From NCBI RefSeq assembly GCF_005239225.2, contig NC_133290.1, positions 9,680,204-9,744,203 on the forward strand: a DNA stretch of 64,000 bases. Reading direction: 5' to 3'. Position numbers and translations under genes: made by a program. Source of the stretch: Populus alba (Eukaryota > Streptophyta > Magnoliopsida > Malpighiales > Salicaceae). Position 1 is the stretch's first letter. The number at the start of each line of letters is the position of its first letter. This document shows positions 52,651-64,000 of this stretch, in pieces. The notes under the pieces were generated by a model that saw only the letters and a list, made by a program, of their open reading frames with translations, had not been told where the DNA came from and did not search any database.

Positions 52651-52660
52651 ATTATTGTGG

Positions 52661-53530
52661 ATTGTTATAATAAAATTACCCTTTTACCTTTGAATTGATT
52701 AAATTTAAGCCTTTGGTCTAGGGTTTTTTGGTCTTTTCCTCTAGCTCAGTGGTAATTAAAAGATTGTTTAGGATGGTATGCGTCTTTTTAAATTTTTTAA
52801 CATAGTAAAAATATTTTTTTACCCCTAGAGTCAACAGAATTTTAAACCGTTGACCAAAGGCTTTCTTGACTTTTCACAATCTTTGTAACAGTAAAAATAC
52901 TTCTTTGCCCTCAAGATCAAAAACAAGTTGGGCTGCTAAACAAGGGTGTTTCAGGTTTTTCCGCTTTCCATGTACAGTAAAATAACACTTTTAACTTAGA
53001 AAGGACAAAAAGAAGCTATGCCTTTAAGGGTATTTTAATATTTTTCACATGAGTATTTTGTGTAATTAAAAGGTTCTTGGGGGTGTTTTGGTATTTTTGT
53101 TTTTTTTAATTGTTTAATCCAAAAGCTGCTAGCTTGTGTTCCACATGCATTGGCGTGTGTGATGCTGCTCGGTGATCAAATCTGGCTATCTGTCATCTTT
53201 CTAGATGCGCATGTGTGCTCTCTTCCACATGGTGTGGCACATGTAGGCTGATAATGGTTGGATTGTCACCGATAATCGATTTTTTTTCTTTCTTTATTTT
53301 CTCTCTCCTGACTACTAAAGTGCACAATTATCTTTTTTATTTGTTGTTTTTCAATTTCAGTTCTTATTTTTTATTTTTATTTTTATTTTGTCCTTGTTCC
53401 TTTTATAGAAGTTTTGTTTTTTTTTTTTTTCAATTTTGTCCTTCAATTACAATTTCTCATATGTTTTGTTTTTTTTTTTTTAATTTTAGTCCCCATTCTT
53501 TTAATTTCTTATTTTGTTTTTATTCCTTTT
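52661..53530. other. intergenic sequence, repeat-like, no gene
   Basis: Phrases such as TAGTAAAAATACTTCTTTGCC recur (CATAGTAAAAATATTTTTTTACCCC near 52801 and TAACAGTAAAAATACTTCTTTGCCC near 52887), suggesting a diverged repeat. T-rich stretches give Phe-rich open frames (53215-53565) without any domain. Confidence 0.45.
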
Positions 53531-53539
53531 ATAGTTTCA

Positions 53540-53815
53540 TCATTACTATTATTATCAATAAGTAATATCATAATTATTATAAGTAGTAATAATAATAATG
53601 ATAGTGAAAAGAATAAAAATAATGATAATATTAGTTATTGTAGCGGTGATAATAGTTATAACAATAGTATAAGCAATAATAATAATAACGATGATAATAA
53701 CAATAATACTGATAGTGATCGTGATAATAATACTTATAATAATTATGATATTACTTATTGATAATAGTAATAACGGTGATAGTTATAATGATAGTGGCAA
53801 TATTAGTAATGATAC

Positions 53816-53850
<35 letters not shown>

Positions 53851-53860
53851 GTGATTACTC
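53540..53860. repeat. (AAT)n-derived low-complexity tract
   Basis: About 320 bp of AATAAT, GATAAT and AGTAAT trinucleotides, ending in a pure (AAT)n run near 53818-53849. Asn-rich open frames are artefacts of this tract. Confidence 0.9.
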
Positions 53861-54024
53861 ATCATTCAATATTATATTTTTAGGGAATTGAGTTTCACTG
53901 TCTTTTCATGTATGGTATTTTTGGTTTAATATCCTGATTACTGGTTTGAAAAGTTTACATGGCTCGATTTTTTTTTTTTTTTTTTGCCTTATGTTTTTTT
54001 TATTTTATCATTTAACATTTATTT

Positions 54025-54064
<40 letters not shown>
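54025..54064. repeat. (TA)n microsatellite
   Basis: TA dinucleotides with one interruption (TATAATA), about 40 bp. Confidence 0.9.
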
Positions 54065-54068
<4 letters not shown>

Positions 54069-55184
54069 ATCTAGGTTTCCTTTAAACCTATTAAATACAT
54101 TAATTCACATCGAGTTAGCTCTTAAAGATTTATTGTCTTGCTCAAGTTTATAGCATTGCAAAAAAAAAAATCTCCGCACTATTAATAACCTTTTGTTTTG
54201 TTTTTAAAAACATTGTTTTTTTATGTTTTTATAACATCGTCTTGCCCGCGATGAAATGCAGGCAAATGAACTAGTTTATATGAAACTAGTTTCTTTATAC
54301 TTGCTTCGCATGACCGCTAAACCCAAAACGCTTAAAATATTTTCTATACTCTTAATATTTTTTTGACATTTGAAAAACAAATTGATATTAACTCGTTGTG
54401 AAGCGCAAACCAATATAATAGTTAGATATATAATTTTAAAAAAATTCTTTTAAGTCTATTGGGGTATAATTATTTCAAGGTAAGACAACATGTTTATTTT
54501 TAAAAAAAGATAGAATATTTTGAATTTACAGATAAATAATTTATATTTTTATCAAATAAAAATACAAAATCCATTCTTTTATAATTATATAATTATGGAT
54601 TATATATGTTTGTATAAAAAGTTTCTTTGTTCAACATTACTCTATCAAAATCAAGGTACATGTTAGTTATTAGAAATTAAGATTCGGATTATACTTAATA
54701 TGAGGCACATTTCCTATTTCGGATTGGTGTTATTATCGATAGAAAATAGAATCATGTATGTAAGACGTCATCATGATGGCAAAATTAATAGACAAATACA
54801 TAATTGCTAAGTTCCAATTTTATTTTATTAGGTTTAGGGTTAAAAAAAAGTTGGTGATGAAACAAAAGTACCAAATTACACATGAAAATCATGGAAAGTG
54901 GAAGTTCATTTTACACACACACATTAAAATGATTTAATATTATTAAAAAATTAAAATTAAAAAATTAATTTTTTTATAAAAATATTTTTTAACCACAAAT
55001 TTCATAAACATGATCGGTACTCCTTGACTTTGGGGATGCAATGTTTGTGTTGAATATTCTTCCTTCCTAGAACTTTCCCTGAATTCATGTTTTACCCTCC
55101 CTGTTTGTTGGAAAATTTAATAAGGTGGCATTGACTTGGAAAATCTCCTCTCCTTAACAACCCCCACCACGCCTTCCTTTCTAG
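54065..55184. other. upstream region of the glutamine synthetase gene
   Basis: AT-rich, no gene recognised. It presumably holds the promoter in the last several hundred bases; I could not assign individual elements reliably. Confidence 0.4.
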
Positions 55185-55220
55185 TTTCTCCCCCCCTCTC
55201 CTCTCCTCTCCTCTCCTCTT
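55185..55220 (+). promoter_or_regulatory. pyrimidine (CTCCT)n stretch upstream of glutamine synthetase start codon
   Basis: A pure C/T run of about 36 bases with repeated CTCCT units, ending 46 bases before the ATG at 55267. It probably lies in the 5' UTR or core promoter; pyrimidine patches near plant transcription starts are common. Function is inferred from position only. Confidence 0.5.
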
Positions 55221-55266
55221 GATTATTTGACTATTGCCACTCTCCACGCTCTTCAGAGTAGCAACC

Positions 55267-58200
55267 ATGTCTCTCCTTAATGATCTCATCAACATCAATC
55301 TCTCTGATACTACTGAAAAGATCATTGCTGAATACATATGGTACTCTCTTTTTTCCCCTCTTTAGTTTACGATCATGATCACCAAGTTGTTTCACTCATG
55401 TTAACACTTTTTTTTTCTGTGGGTGTAGGATTGGTGGATCTGGAATGGACTTGAGGAGCAAAGCAAGGGTGGGGTTTATTTTCTTTCTTTTTTGGAGTTC
55501 TTGATCACCTGGGGCCAGTGTTTTACCTTCAGTTTTGTTATGTATTTAACAGACTCTGCCAGGTCCGGTGACCGACCCTGCCAAACTTCCCAAGTGGAAC
55601 TATGATGGTTCTAGCACAGGCCAGGCCCCTGGCGAAGACAGTGAGGTCATTTTGTAGTATGTACCAATCTTTCATCACTCTTAATTTGCGTATCACTTTG
55701 CTTTCGATCTTGATCAGTGGCCATGCTATGATTTCTCGACGAGTAATGGTAGATCTTGCTGAGTATTTTTCTTGAAATAAGTGGGTTCGATCAACAGGTT
55801 TTTTCTCCCTCTGCATCTAACAATTTGATCCCCTTACTTCTTGAATCTTGACTGTATCAGCCCGCAAGCAATATTCAAGGATCCATTTAGAAAAGGAAAC
55901 AACATCTTGGTAATTGATTCTTGGCCGTTAGATTCAATTTTCTCGAATCAATCCCGTGAAGGGGAAATATAATGTCTCCTGGGTTTGAACCAAATTTTAG
56001 GTGATGTGTGATGCCTACACACCAGCTGGGGAGCCAATTCCAACAAACAAGAGGTTCAATGCTGCCAAGATCTTTAGCAACCCTGCTATAGCTGCTGAGG
56101 AGCCATGGTAATTACCTTTCCTGATTCCACAGGAGAAAACATACCTGACACACCTCTGTGAAAAGTAATAGCTTTTATATATATAATACAGTATGTAAAA
56201 TATGGTTCTGTGGTTATCACATGCTAGATGGCATTTACTGTGTCACAGTGATATAATATTTTATATTTTTAGATTGTTTTATTATGCTAATATTAAAAAT
56301 AATTTTTTTAAAAATATTATTTTACCATCAAATACCATGTAATATTTTGGCAATTTTGGTTGTGATCTACGGTGTTGTCCTTTCCAAGGGGTCCAAAGCC
56401 ATTATTTTTCTTTTCTTTAAAGTGACGTTTTTCTGGCCTCTGTATATCAAGCACATCCGCATCCCAACTAGACATAGATGGTGCCCTTTGGAATCTAAAA
56501 ATGGTCAAAGTCATTGTCTTTATCGATAACAATGGTTAATATGTTTGAATTTTTAAACCTCGAGTTGGTGGGATGTGTGCATGGCTTAGTTGGCATTAAT
56601 ATTTTCCTCAAGTCTAAAGGTTTTTTTTTTGGCTAAAAGTCCATTGACTTGATTATATAATTTTGTAAAACTGAAAAAAGGGGTAAGTTTGATTATTTAT
56701 CCAACATGAATATAGGCATATTTTTTTATAGCTTATTTGTTTTTACATTTTAAAAATACTTTTAAAAAAATTTCAATTTTTTTTTTATTTTTTTCTTTGT
56801 TTTAACTTGATATGAATTAGTCAACATTAGGCTTTAGAGTTTTATAAAATAAGGTTCGGAAATTGCTCTATGCTATGGTAACATTTTGTCAGCATGATGT
56901 GTTTTTTTTTCCAAGGCTTGACTTCCTTTCCAATTTTTTGCCTAACCTTGGTTTTTCTATTAAAATAATAATTTCAGAAAAAAAAAAACTCTCTTGGTTT
57001 AGGACTTTGCCTTTGCCAAGTGGTAGTAGACATGTCTGCAAAGAAAAGAAAAAAACCCTTCTGGTTAGGTGTCCGCTACTGTGAGTCTGTGACAGAATCA
57101 AGTGCTTAGCTACCACCTTACAATAATGACTTTATAGAATTTAGTAGCTGGTTGTTCATGTCCTGGCATGTGAGGACCAGCTAGCATCAGAAAACAACAA
57201 TGGTTTTGACCAAATCCTTCAACTATCTTGATGATCATGTATAACATAATAGATGATCATGCCTTTCACTTCTTGCAAATCTGCTCCTACACCGTAATAA
57301 AAGAATGTAAAGAATCTTGCACACCTAGAATGCTGTTTTCTACCCAAACAACAAAGGTCAATCATCGTAAACTGACTCAAAATCTATCCAGAAACCAATA
57401 ATTATATTCATTAGCTTGCAAAAAAGAGAATTATTTATCTGTAGCAATTATATTTTGTTTCATGAACATTCTGGGATCGCCTTCTTTTATTGCATTGACC
57501 ATAAATTTGATTTCAAATAGCATTGATACTTAATTCTGAATGTCTTGTATGCTATGATCAGGTATGGAATTGAACAAGAATACACTCTTCTCCAGAAGGA
57601 CATCAATTGGCCTCTTGGGTGGCCAGTCGGTGGCTTCCCCGGTCCCCAGGTTTGGAATCTGTTTCGATATCTTCTGAGCATGATTAATAAAATAAATTAT
57701 CAGAATGTCACTTTACAAGCTCTGTGTTCATGCAATTCAGGGTCCATACTACTGTGGAGTGGGGGCTGACAAGTCTTTTGGCCGTGATATTGTTGACTCC
57801 CACTACAAGGCATGCTTGTATGCTGGCATCAACATCAGTGGTATCAATGGTGAAGTCATGCCTGGTCAGGTATGCTTTTGATTACCATTGTTGTTTTGCT
57901 GGTCCAATTTAGTGTTCGTGCTCATGTGTTGGATTAATTGACAGTGGGAGTTCCAAGTTGGTCCAGCCATAGGAATCTCTGCTGGTGATGAAGTGTGGGT
58001 TGCTCGATACATTCTTGAGGTATGGATCACAACTACAAAGACATTCTTGTCGATATATTGTCCTTTTCAATGGAATCTTCCACCATCTTATTTTGCTTGG
58101 TCGCACAGAGAATTGCTGAAATCGCTGGCGTTGTGGTTTCTTTTGACCCGAAACCAATCCCGGTTTGTCTTCCTTACAAATCTATTTTTTTTGTCAGCTT

Positions 58201-58928
58201 GTTTCAGAACGTTGTGCATTAAATCACTTGTTTTTCATATCCATGTCCAGGGTGATTGGAATGGTGCTGGTGCTCACACTAACTACAGGTAACGCACTAA
58301 ACCAAAGTCTTTTAAACGACCTCACTACATGCTCATAGACCTTCGAATCTTTAGAGCTTAAACATGTAGAAAATGCACTTGTTGATGGTTTGGCTTTAAT
58401 TTTTCCCCTCAGCACCAAGTCGATGAGAAACGATGGAGGGTTTGCCGTGATCAAGAAGGCCATCGAGAAGCTTGGTCTGCGCCACAAGGAACACATAGCT
58501 GCCTACGGAGAGGGCAATGAGAGAAGGCTGACAGGTCGCCATGAGACTGCTGATATCAACACTTTCTCCTGGGTGAGTTCAGCTCCTTAATTTCCTTTTT
58601 TTTTTTTTCCTTTCACACACTATAGAACCATGCCATCCTTTTGTTGGGCTTTCTGTTCAGTAACTTTTTCACTTGCCAAACCATACAGGGTGTTGCAAAC
58701 AGGGGAGCATCTGTCCGTGTTGGTCGTGATACTGAGAAAGATGGAAAAGGTAAAGCATATCCTGTTGATTTGGATTCATGACCTCACAATTTCAAATTAA
58801 GAGCATAAGCTTATATATCTTTGTTATAATTGACAGGTTACTTTGAAGATAGAAGGCCAGCATCCAACATGGATCCCTATGTTGTCACATCAATGATAGC
58901 TGAAACTACCATTACCTGGAAGCCATAG
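55267..58928 (+). CDS. GS1: cytosolic glutamine synthetase (GS1)
   Basis: Thirteen exons join in frame: 55267-55340, 55429-55468, 55553-55656, 55861-55909, 56001-56107, 57562-57649, 57741-57869, 57945-58019, 58109-58162, 58251-58288, 58413-58572, 58689-58749, 58837-58928. The product is 356 aa, exactly the usual plant GS1 length. It condenses glutamate and ammonium to glutamine using ATP, as a decameric enzyme. There is no transit peptide and no C-terminal extension, so it is the cytosolic and not the plastid form. The beta-grasp N-terminal domain includes [18 protein letters not shown]. The catalytic domain has [10 protein letters not shown] (metal-binding Glu), [24 protein letters not shown], the ATP-binding [18 protein letters not shown] and [10 protein letters not shown]. 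It ends ITWKP. All splice sites are GT-AG. Intron 5 is the longest (1.45 kb) and contains a MITE-like piece near 56250-56340. No damage is seen. Confidence 0.98.
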
Positions 58929-59122
58929 AGAGGAGGGAAGATGATGGATGACAACAATTTCTAGATTTCTCTCGATCCAAGAAAAATGAAATAACCCTGT
59001 TTATTTTTCTCTGCTTTGGATTGATGGCTTGCTTTTCATTCTGTTCCCATTTTTCTTATAGTTTCCTTTAAACGCCATTCTGTTGGCTGTTGATCAGTTA
59101 TGAACATATCCACCTCCTGTTT

Positions 59123-59128
59123 AATAAA
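59123..59128 (+). other. candidate polyadenylation signal of glutamine synthetase
   Basis: AATAAA about 195 bases after the stop codon. Plant signals are loose, so the true site may be elsewhere. Confidence 0.35.
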
Positions 59129-62100
59129 AAGGTAGTTTAATTAGCCGTAGTGTTCTGCGAAGGTGTTTAAGATCATCCATAGCTGTGCTTATCTTGTCAT
59201 GAATCAAAACATGCTTGCACACTGAATCAAATCCTTAAGCAAGATGTCTCCATCGCCGGGGAACAGTAGCATCAAATGATTCATAAGCCCAGGCAATCAA
59301 GAAATTTTTTACGGTGTAACGAGCCTATTAGTTTCCTGGATCTACTCTAAAAAAAAGATACAACTAGGACAACAGAAAAATCTTATATGGAGATACAACT
59401 GGTATCCATTTCTGAAAATTTCCTACGAGGAGCGGTTTAACTGTAAGCTATTTTCTCTGCTCTTTATTCTTTTGATATTTCTATCCACTGCCAGGGAGAA
59501 AGAATGCTTGAGTTGATGAGGATTCTGTGGCTTTTGATTCAAGATGGTCTTCGTCTACATTACGGAGTGTAATCCTCTCCCAATCCAAGACGACGGCCCC
59601 GCCGTCTCTGTGATTAGAAGTGGAGACCCCCTAGTGAAAATCCCAAGTCTAAACTGCTTGGAATCTGAAAGAAGTTTGTTAATCAGCAAGAAGAAGTAAT
59701 ATGAATTCTCAAGAAGTTTGTTAACTGCTGCAAGACACCGTTGCTTTTTGGAGATGGTGGCACCAACAGCGTCAGATGATAAAGATCAAACGATGGAGAT
59801 TGCTTTCGTGTTTTTTGAAAAAAAAAAACAAAACAAAAAACATTGACCACACATTGGCTTTCGTGTTTTGTTTTGTGGTTAAAATATTATTTATTTATTA
59901 ATTAATTATTATATATCATAATTTTATATAAATTTTATAAAAAGTTTTTATGGTTATGAAAAAAGCTCTAATTTATATATAATATTAAACACACACTAGG
60001 AGTACTGGTCTTGGCTAATCTGTTGTATCTGTTTTTGTATATAAATTTAAAGAGTGACAAGTATTGGTATTAAAAATGCGTAAAATAATTTAGTTTTTCT
60101 TTTCTATAATTAACTATATATGTATTTCGTATTTACAAGTATTTAAATTGATTTAGATTTTCAAGAAAGTATTAATAAACTTGATTCATTATTTTGAATA
60201 ATTGAACAATCAATTGTAAAATAATATATAATTTTATTTAATTATATTAAAAAAAATTTCCTCTCTTCTTGTAATTTTTAATAAAAAAATATTTTCCTAT
60301 CTTCTTGTAATTTTTAATAAAAATATTTCTTCTCGTATAATTATAGTTATTTTTATTTTAAAATCAAAACACATGGTTAAAGAGAATATGTTGATCCATA
60401 TCTTTATACCATAAACATAACTTTTTTAAAAAAAATATCAAATTTAAATTATCTTTTGTGATAACAATAAAAGAGATTAAATTGCATAATTATAATTAAA
60501 GCATTCCTATAAATAAATTAATTGTACTTAAATATTATCAATAAAAAAATAGAATTCAAATCTGAAATATCATGGTAAGTCTTCTTCTAAAGATTTTTCT
60601 CTTGGTTAATCTTCCTCAAAATATTTTTAAACTTTTTTAATCTTATCTAATATGTGATCAAATAACTAATAGAATTTAATGTAACTTTTTTGCCTTTACA
60701 ATTTTTTAATCATGTTTTGGTGATATTAAGTATTCCATGATTGGAATGAAATTATCATCTCTTAATTTAGATAATTAACTAGAGATAGGTAGAATCTAAA
60801 ATGCGTGCAGAATTTATTGGGAATTCCCTCACATGGCACCGTGGTTAAATTTTTCACGGTAACTTCATTTTTGTTTTTTTTATTATTATTATTATTTTAA
60901 TTTAACCCTTATTTGATTAAGGCAATGACTACAGGTGATATTATTATTTGGTAATGCTTCTATTGTAATTTTGCATTAGTGGATCCACCATTAGCTATGA
61001 CACAGCTACAAATTTATAAGAAGCAGCTCGTTGCTACTTCTTGTGATGAGAAAACCCATGAACAGTGGAGCATGGCTTTACTGTCCGGCCGGACTGGTCA
61101 TGTTCAACGCTAAAAATGCATTGAACCAGGTTTGACCCAACAAAATAAAAAAATATATTTTTTTAATTGTGTTTTATTCGGAAAACTAGTGTTAAATATT
61201 ATTCAATGACTATATAAATTAAACGGAGATCATTTGATGACGCTGCATTTACAGAAATTGATTGTAATCTCAATTTTATTTCTAATTATATTTTACCTGA
61301 TGTTGTTGCGCTCTTAAAAAATTTATGAAAACTGTAGTCCTTGTCATATGTATTTCATATGTGATGGAATTGTAGATAGTTTAATAAAACAATAAAATAT
61401 ATTTTTTTTCATGATATAATAGCAATAGTTAAATTTACAATATTTAAATTAAAACCATCAATATATATATATATATAAATTATTTTATAACCTCAATTTC
61501 AAAAGTATTCTTAACCAAACACATTAAACTACTTTTTATTCAACCTCAATTTCAACCACAGTTTTAACTAAACATCTATTTTTTTCAAACCAACCTCAAC
61601 TAAAAGTATTTTTTATAAAATAATTTTTTTCAAATCACAACCACAACAACTACCGCAATATCAAACATATCATAAATTATAGGTTAGGTTGTTGGGGAAT
61701 GGTGGGATTGAAATATAAAGAATCAAAATGAAAAATATGGATGGAATGGGTGGCAAAGTTTGGGTGAAATGTTTACTATACTCCTCATACTTTCTAAATT
61801 ATAAATATTACATCATTTTAATTTTTAAAATTTAAGGGCAAAATCAATTTTGATCTTAAATTTTATTTTTCTTATTTTTTTTGTTCCTGATTTGAAAAAG
61901 GTGAGAGAAAATTGATGAAACCCAACACTAGAGAGAAAAGATTTATGTTGGCACCAATTCCAACCATAAAAATAATTAATATTGATGTCTAATTGTTTAA
62001 TTTGATGAGTGAAATTCACATTAGGTATTTTTTTTTTTTTAATCTTGAAATTGCTTAGAAAAAACAAATCTCAACTTGGTAGGATTTTTTGTTTCAAGTT

Positions 62101-63370
62101 GATTTCGAGTTTTGAAATATTGTTTTTGATTTTTTAGGCTATGAAAAAGTTTATCAAATTACTTATGATGTTTTCTAGACATTTTTGATATATAAAAAAA
62201 GGGTTGAAAATCAGTTTCCATGTTGAAAAACTTCTCTCTCTATTTTCCAAGCCACCATGGTGGTTGGAAACTAAACAATATCAAACAACGTGTTATCTGA
62301 CTTTTTTAAAAAATAAATAAATAGTGTCATTCTCCCCATAAAAAATATAAAAAAATAAAGGCAACCCTTACCACACGAACCAGCACACTAGATTTTTCCT
62401 ATTTTAAAATGTTTTTTTCAAAATAATTTTTAAGTTTATATTTACATTAATACCCATTCTTTCTTTTATTTTTGTCTACATAGCCTCTTTTAAATAACAC
62501 TTATTTATTAGTTATTTTGTATGTATTTAATTTTTGAATAGATTATTCTGATTCATCTATAATTTCTATATGTTTTATACAAATAAAATCTATTTAGAAA
62601 ATAAAAATATTATTTTCAGATTATATTTTTAATATGTGTAACATTGCATAATATTTTCTTGCCATTTATTTTATTTAATCCATTTCATTTGTGTCTATTT
62701 TTATTATCATTTAATTAAATAAAAAATGATTTTTATGAATAAAATCGTTAAACACAATCATGTTACCAAATATCTTGGTTTATATTTTACTTTTATTTTT
62801 TTATAATTTTTATCTTTATTTATGATTACTAATTATTTATTTATTAATATGAATAATTTTTAATTTATTTTATTAGATATATACATAAATTTTCATTTTT
62901 TATTCTTTTATATAAAAACACTCATTCAAAAAACTTATATATTTATTTTTTTTAAGAAAACAATCCACACCAAATAGCTAGTTATTAGTTAGGTAGTCCA
63001 CGGTATACCATGGGCCAAAATTTTATTTTCATAAAAAAATATCAAGAAAATATAAGATCAAAAGTGTTGGGTTTTGCTACAATGTCATACCATAGATCTT
63101 TGAGTCTGGCTGCAACATCAAACCAAATAATAATATTTATAATATAAATAATAATATTTAACTTGTTTGTCTAAATTCTTATATTTTTTAATCTTTTAAA
63201 AAACATTTTGGTTTTTCTTCAATAGTAATAATAGTATTTTTTTAAAAAAATTATTAATAATAACAACAATAATTTTTAATTTTACCTTTCAAATCTCTAA
63301 AGTTGTTTTTAAATATTAATACTACCTTTTTTTTTCAAATTTATTAATTATAATAAAAATAAAAATATTT
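59129..63370. other. AT-rich intergenic region, no confirmed gene
   Basis: 59440-59820 is more gene-like in composition, with GACGACGGCCCCGCCGTC near 59591 and a small open frame from about 59753, but I could not build exons or recognise a domain; it may be a gene fragment. 60820-61140 and 61440-61680 look like diverged dispersed repeats (AACCTCAATTTCAA and CAACCTCAACTAAAAGTATT phrases). The remainder is low complexity. Confidence 0.4.

Positions 63371-63402
<32 letters not shown>
63371..63402. repeat. (AAT)n microsatellite
   Basis: An uninterrupted AAT trinucleotide run of about 30 bases. Confidence 0.9.
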
Positions 63403-63409
63403 TTTATTA

Positions 63410-63685
63410 GAGGCAGGACTCAAGTGAAATGGGTCGTGACACAGGACCCATGGGTAATGGGTCCTGACACAAGACCAAAATTGGGTCTGGACTCAAGATT
63501 CAATAGTCTTGGGTCCGGACACAAGATTTATTGGCCTTGAGTCTTGACACATGATCCAAGAGAAATAGTTCGCACCAAGTGTTTTTGGGTCCTGTTGTAC
63601 AATTGAATCCAAAGATATTTTGGGTCCTGCCCCCAACAGAACCCAATTCTAATGGGTCCTACTTGTAGCAAGACCCAACACGTAA
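63410..63685. repeat. degenerate GGGTCCTGACACAAGACC tandem repeat
   Basis: Around eight copies of a motif like GGGTCCTGACACAAGACC appear at spacings of roughly 30-45 bp, with variants such as GGGTCCGGACACAAGA and GGGTCCTGCCCCCAACAG. It is GC-richer than its surroundings. No frame persists. Confidence 0.7.
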
Positions 63686-64000
63686 TTTATTTATGTATTT
63701 AATAATATATATAATTTAAAAATACTGAATAAAAAATCTAAAAACAATAAAATATTGATAAAGTTTGATAAAATTTATTTTTAACACCAGCATATTAAAA
63801 TGATAAAAAAAAAAGCATAATTAATAATAATTTAAAACTAAAAAAAAAAAATAATTTTTTTTTAAATCATGATTTACCCATAATCCTGAGCACCTCCTGA
63901 GCACCTTAATAAATTGAAACTAGCTTCTGCATTGTTAATTCCTAGAGCCCAATTTTTGTTTTTATTGTAGACAAGAGCCAATTCCATAAAATTGGATTAA
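63686..64000. other. AT-rich sequence at window end
   Basis: A short doubled CCTGAGCACCTCCTGAGCACC lies near 63883-63905. No gene recognised before the window ends. Confidence 0.4.

Larger units (their letters stand above)
51690..52660. repeat. tandem duplication, period about 527 bp, each unit with a foldback
   Basis: The segment GAGAATTGGTGAAATAT..ACATTTTAAATAGATTATGA..AAACAAAGAAATAAAGAAAC at about 51690-51850 recurs at about 52225-52377; AAACAAAGAAATAAAG starts at 51831 and 52358. The following hairpin-forming part is also duplicated. Copies are clearly diverged. Confidence 0.8.

Noticed and set aside
53215..53891. Phe-rich and Asn-rich open frames
   Set aside because: Products of T-rich tracts and the (AAT)n tract, not conserved proteins.

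Overview
The window is nuclear DNA of a flowering plant. It is very AT-rich, its genes are split by GT-AG introns, it carries plant-type LTR retrotransposons and tRNA-derived SINEs, and its protein-coding genes are typical plant families. The repeat style (a tRNA-like SINE family with an AATAA-type tail, and short AT-rich MITE-like copies) reminds me of poplar or willow (Salicaceae). That is an inference; the sequence alone does not prove it.

I could assemble four intron-containing genes exon by exon with consistent reading frames. (1) A plus-strand 3-mercaptopyruvate/thiosulfate sulfurtransferase (two-domain rhodanese, 12 exons, 5222-15367). (2) A minus-strand organellar-type SAM-dependent rRNA-methylase-like protein (YtqB family, 7 exons, 25924-28958). 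(3) A plus-strand PB1-domain Raf-like protein kinase (8 coding exons, 41126-50499). (4) A plus-strand cytosolic glutamine synthetase (13 exons, 356 aa, 55267-58928). One tRNA-Arg(CCG) lies at 25320-25392. The genes have no operon-like relation and serve sulfur metabolism, RNA modification, signalling and nitrogen assimilation.

The rest is mainly repeats. 1.37-3.78 kb holds a decayed hAT transposase. 8755-13310 is an old Ty1-copia element inserted antisense in intron 7 of the sulfurtransferase gene, with a CTTGT target-site duplication. 16925-22024 is a younger, nearly complete Ty1-copia element, also antisense, with 143-bp LTRs, an ATTGT duplication, three in-frame stops, one frameshift and a 219-bp internal tandem duplication. 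23.15-24.35 kb carries two different adjacent tandem arrays. 29.9-30.9 kb has diverged local duplications. Two related SINEs lie at 31879-32070 and 36762-36940. A ~155-bp-period degenerate array spans 35.4-36.6 and 38.05-38.85 kb; between its halves is an 838-bp solo LTR with a perfect GTAAG duplication. 51.7-52.7 kb is a ~527-bp tandem duplication whose units each contain a long foldback hairpin.

I found no CRISPR-like array, gene cassette or clearly new protein system. The most noteworthy points are the exact retrotransposon and solo-LTR boundaries, the non-canonical LTR termini of the younger copia, the duplicated foldback units, and the paired tandem arrays.
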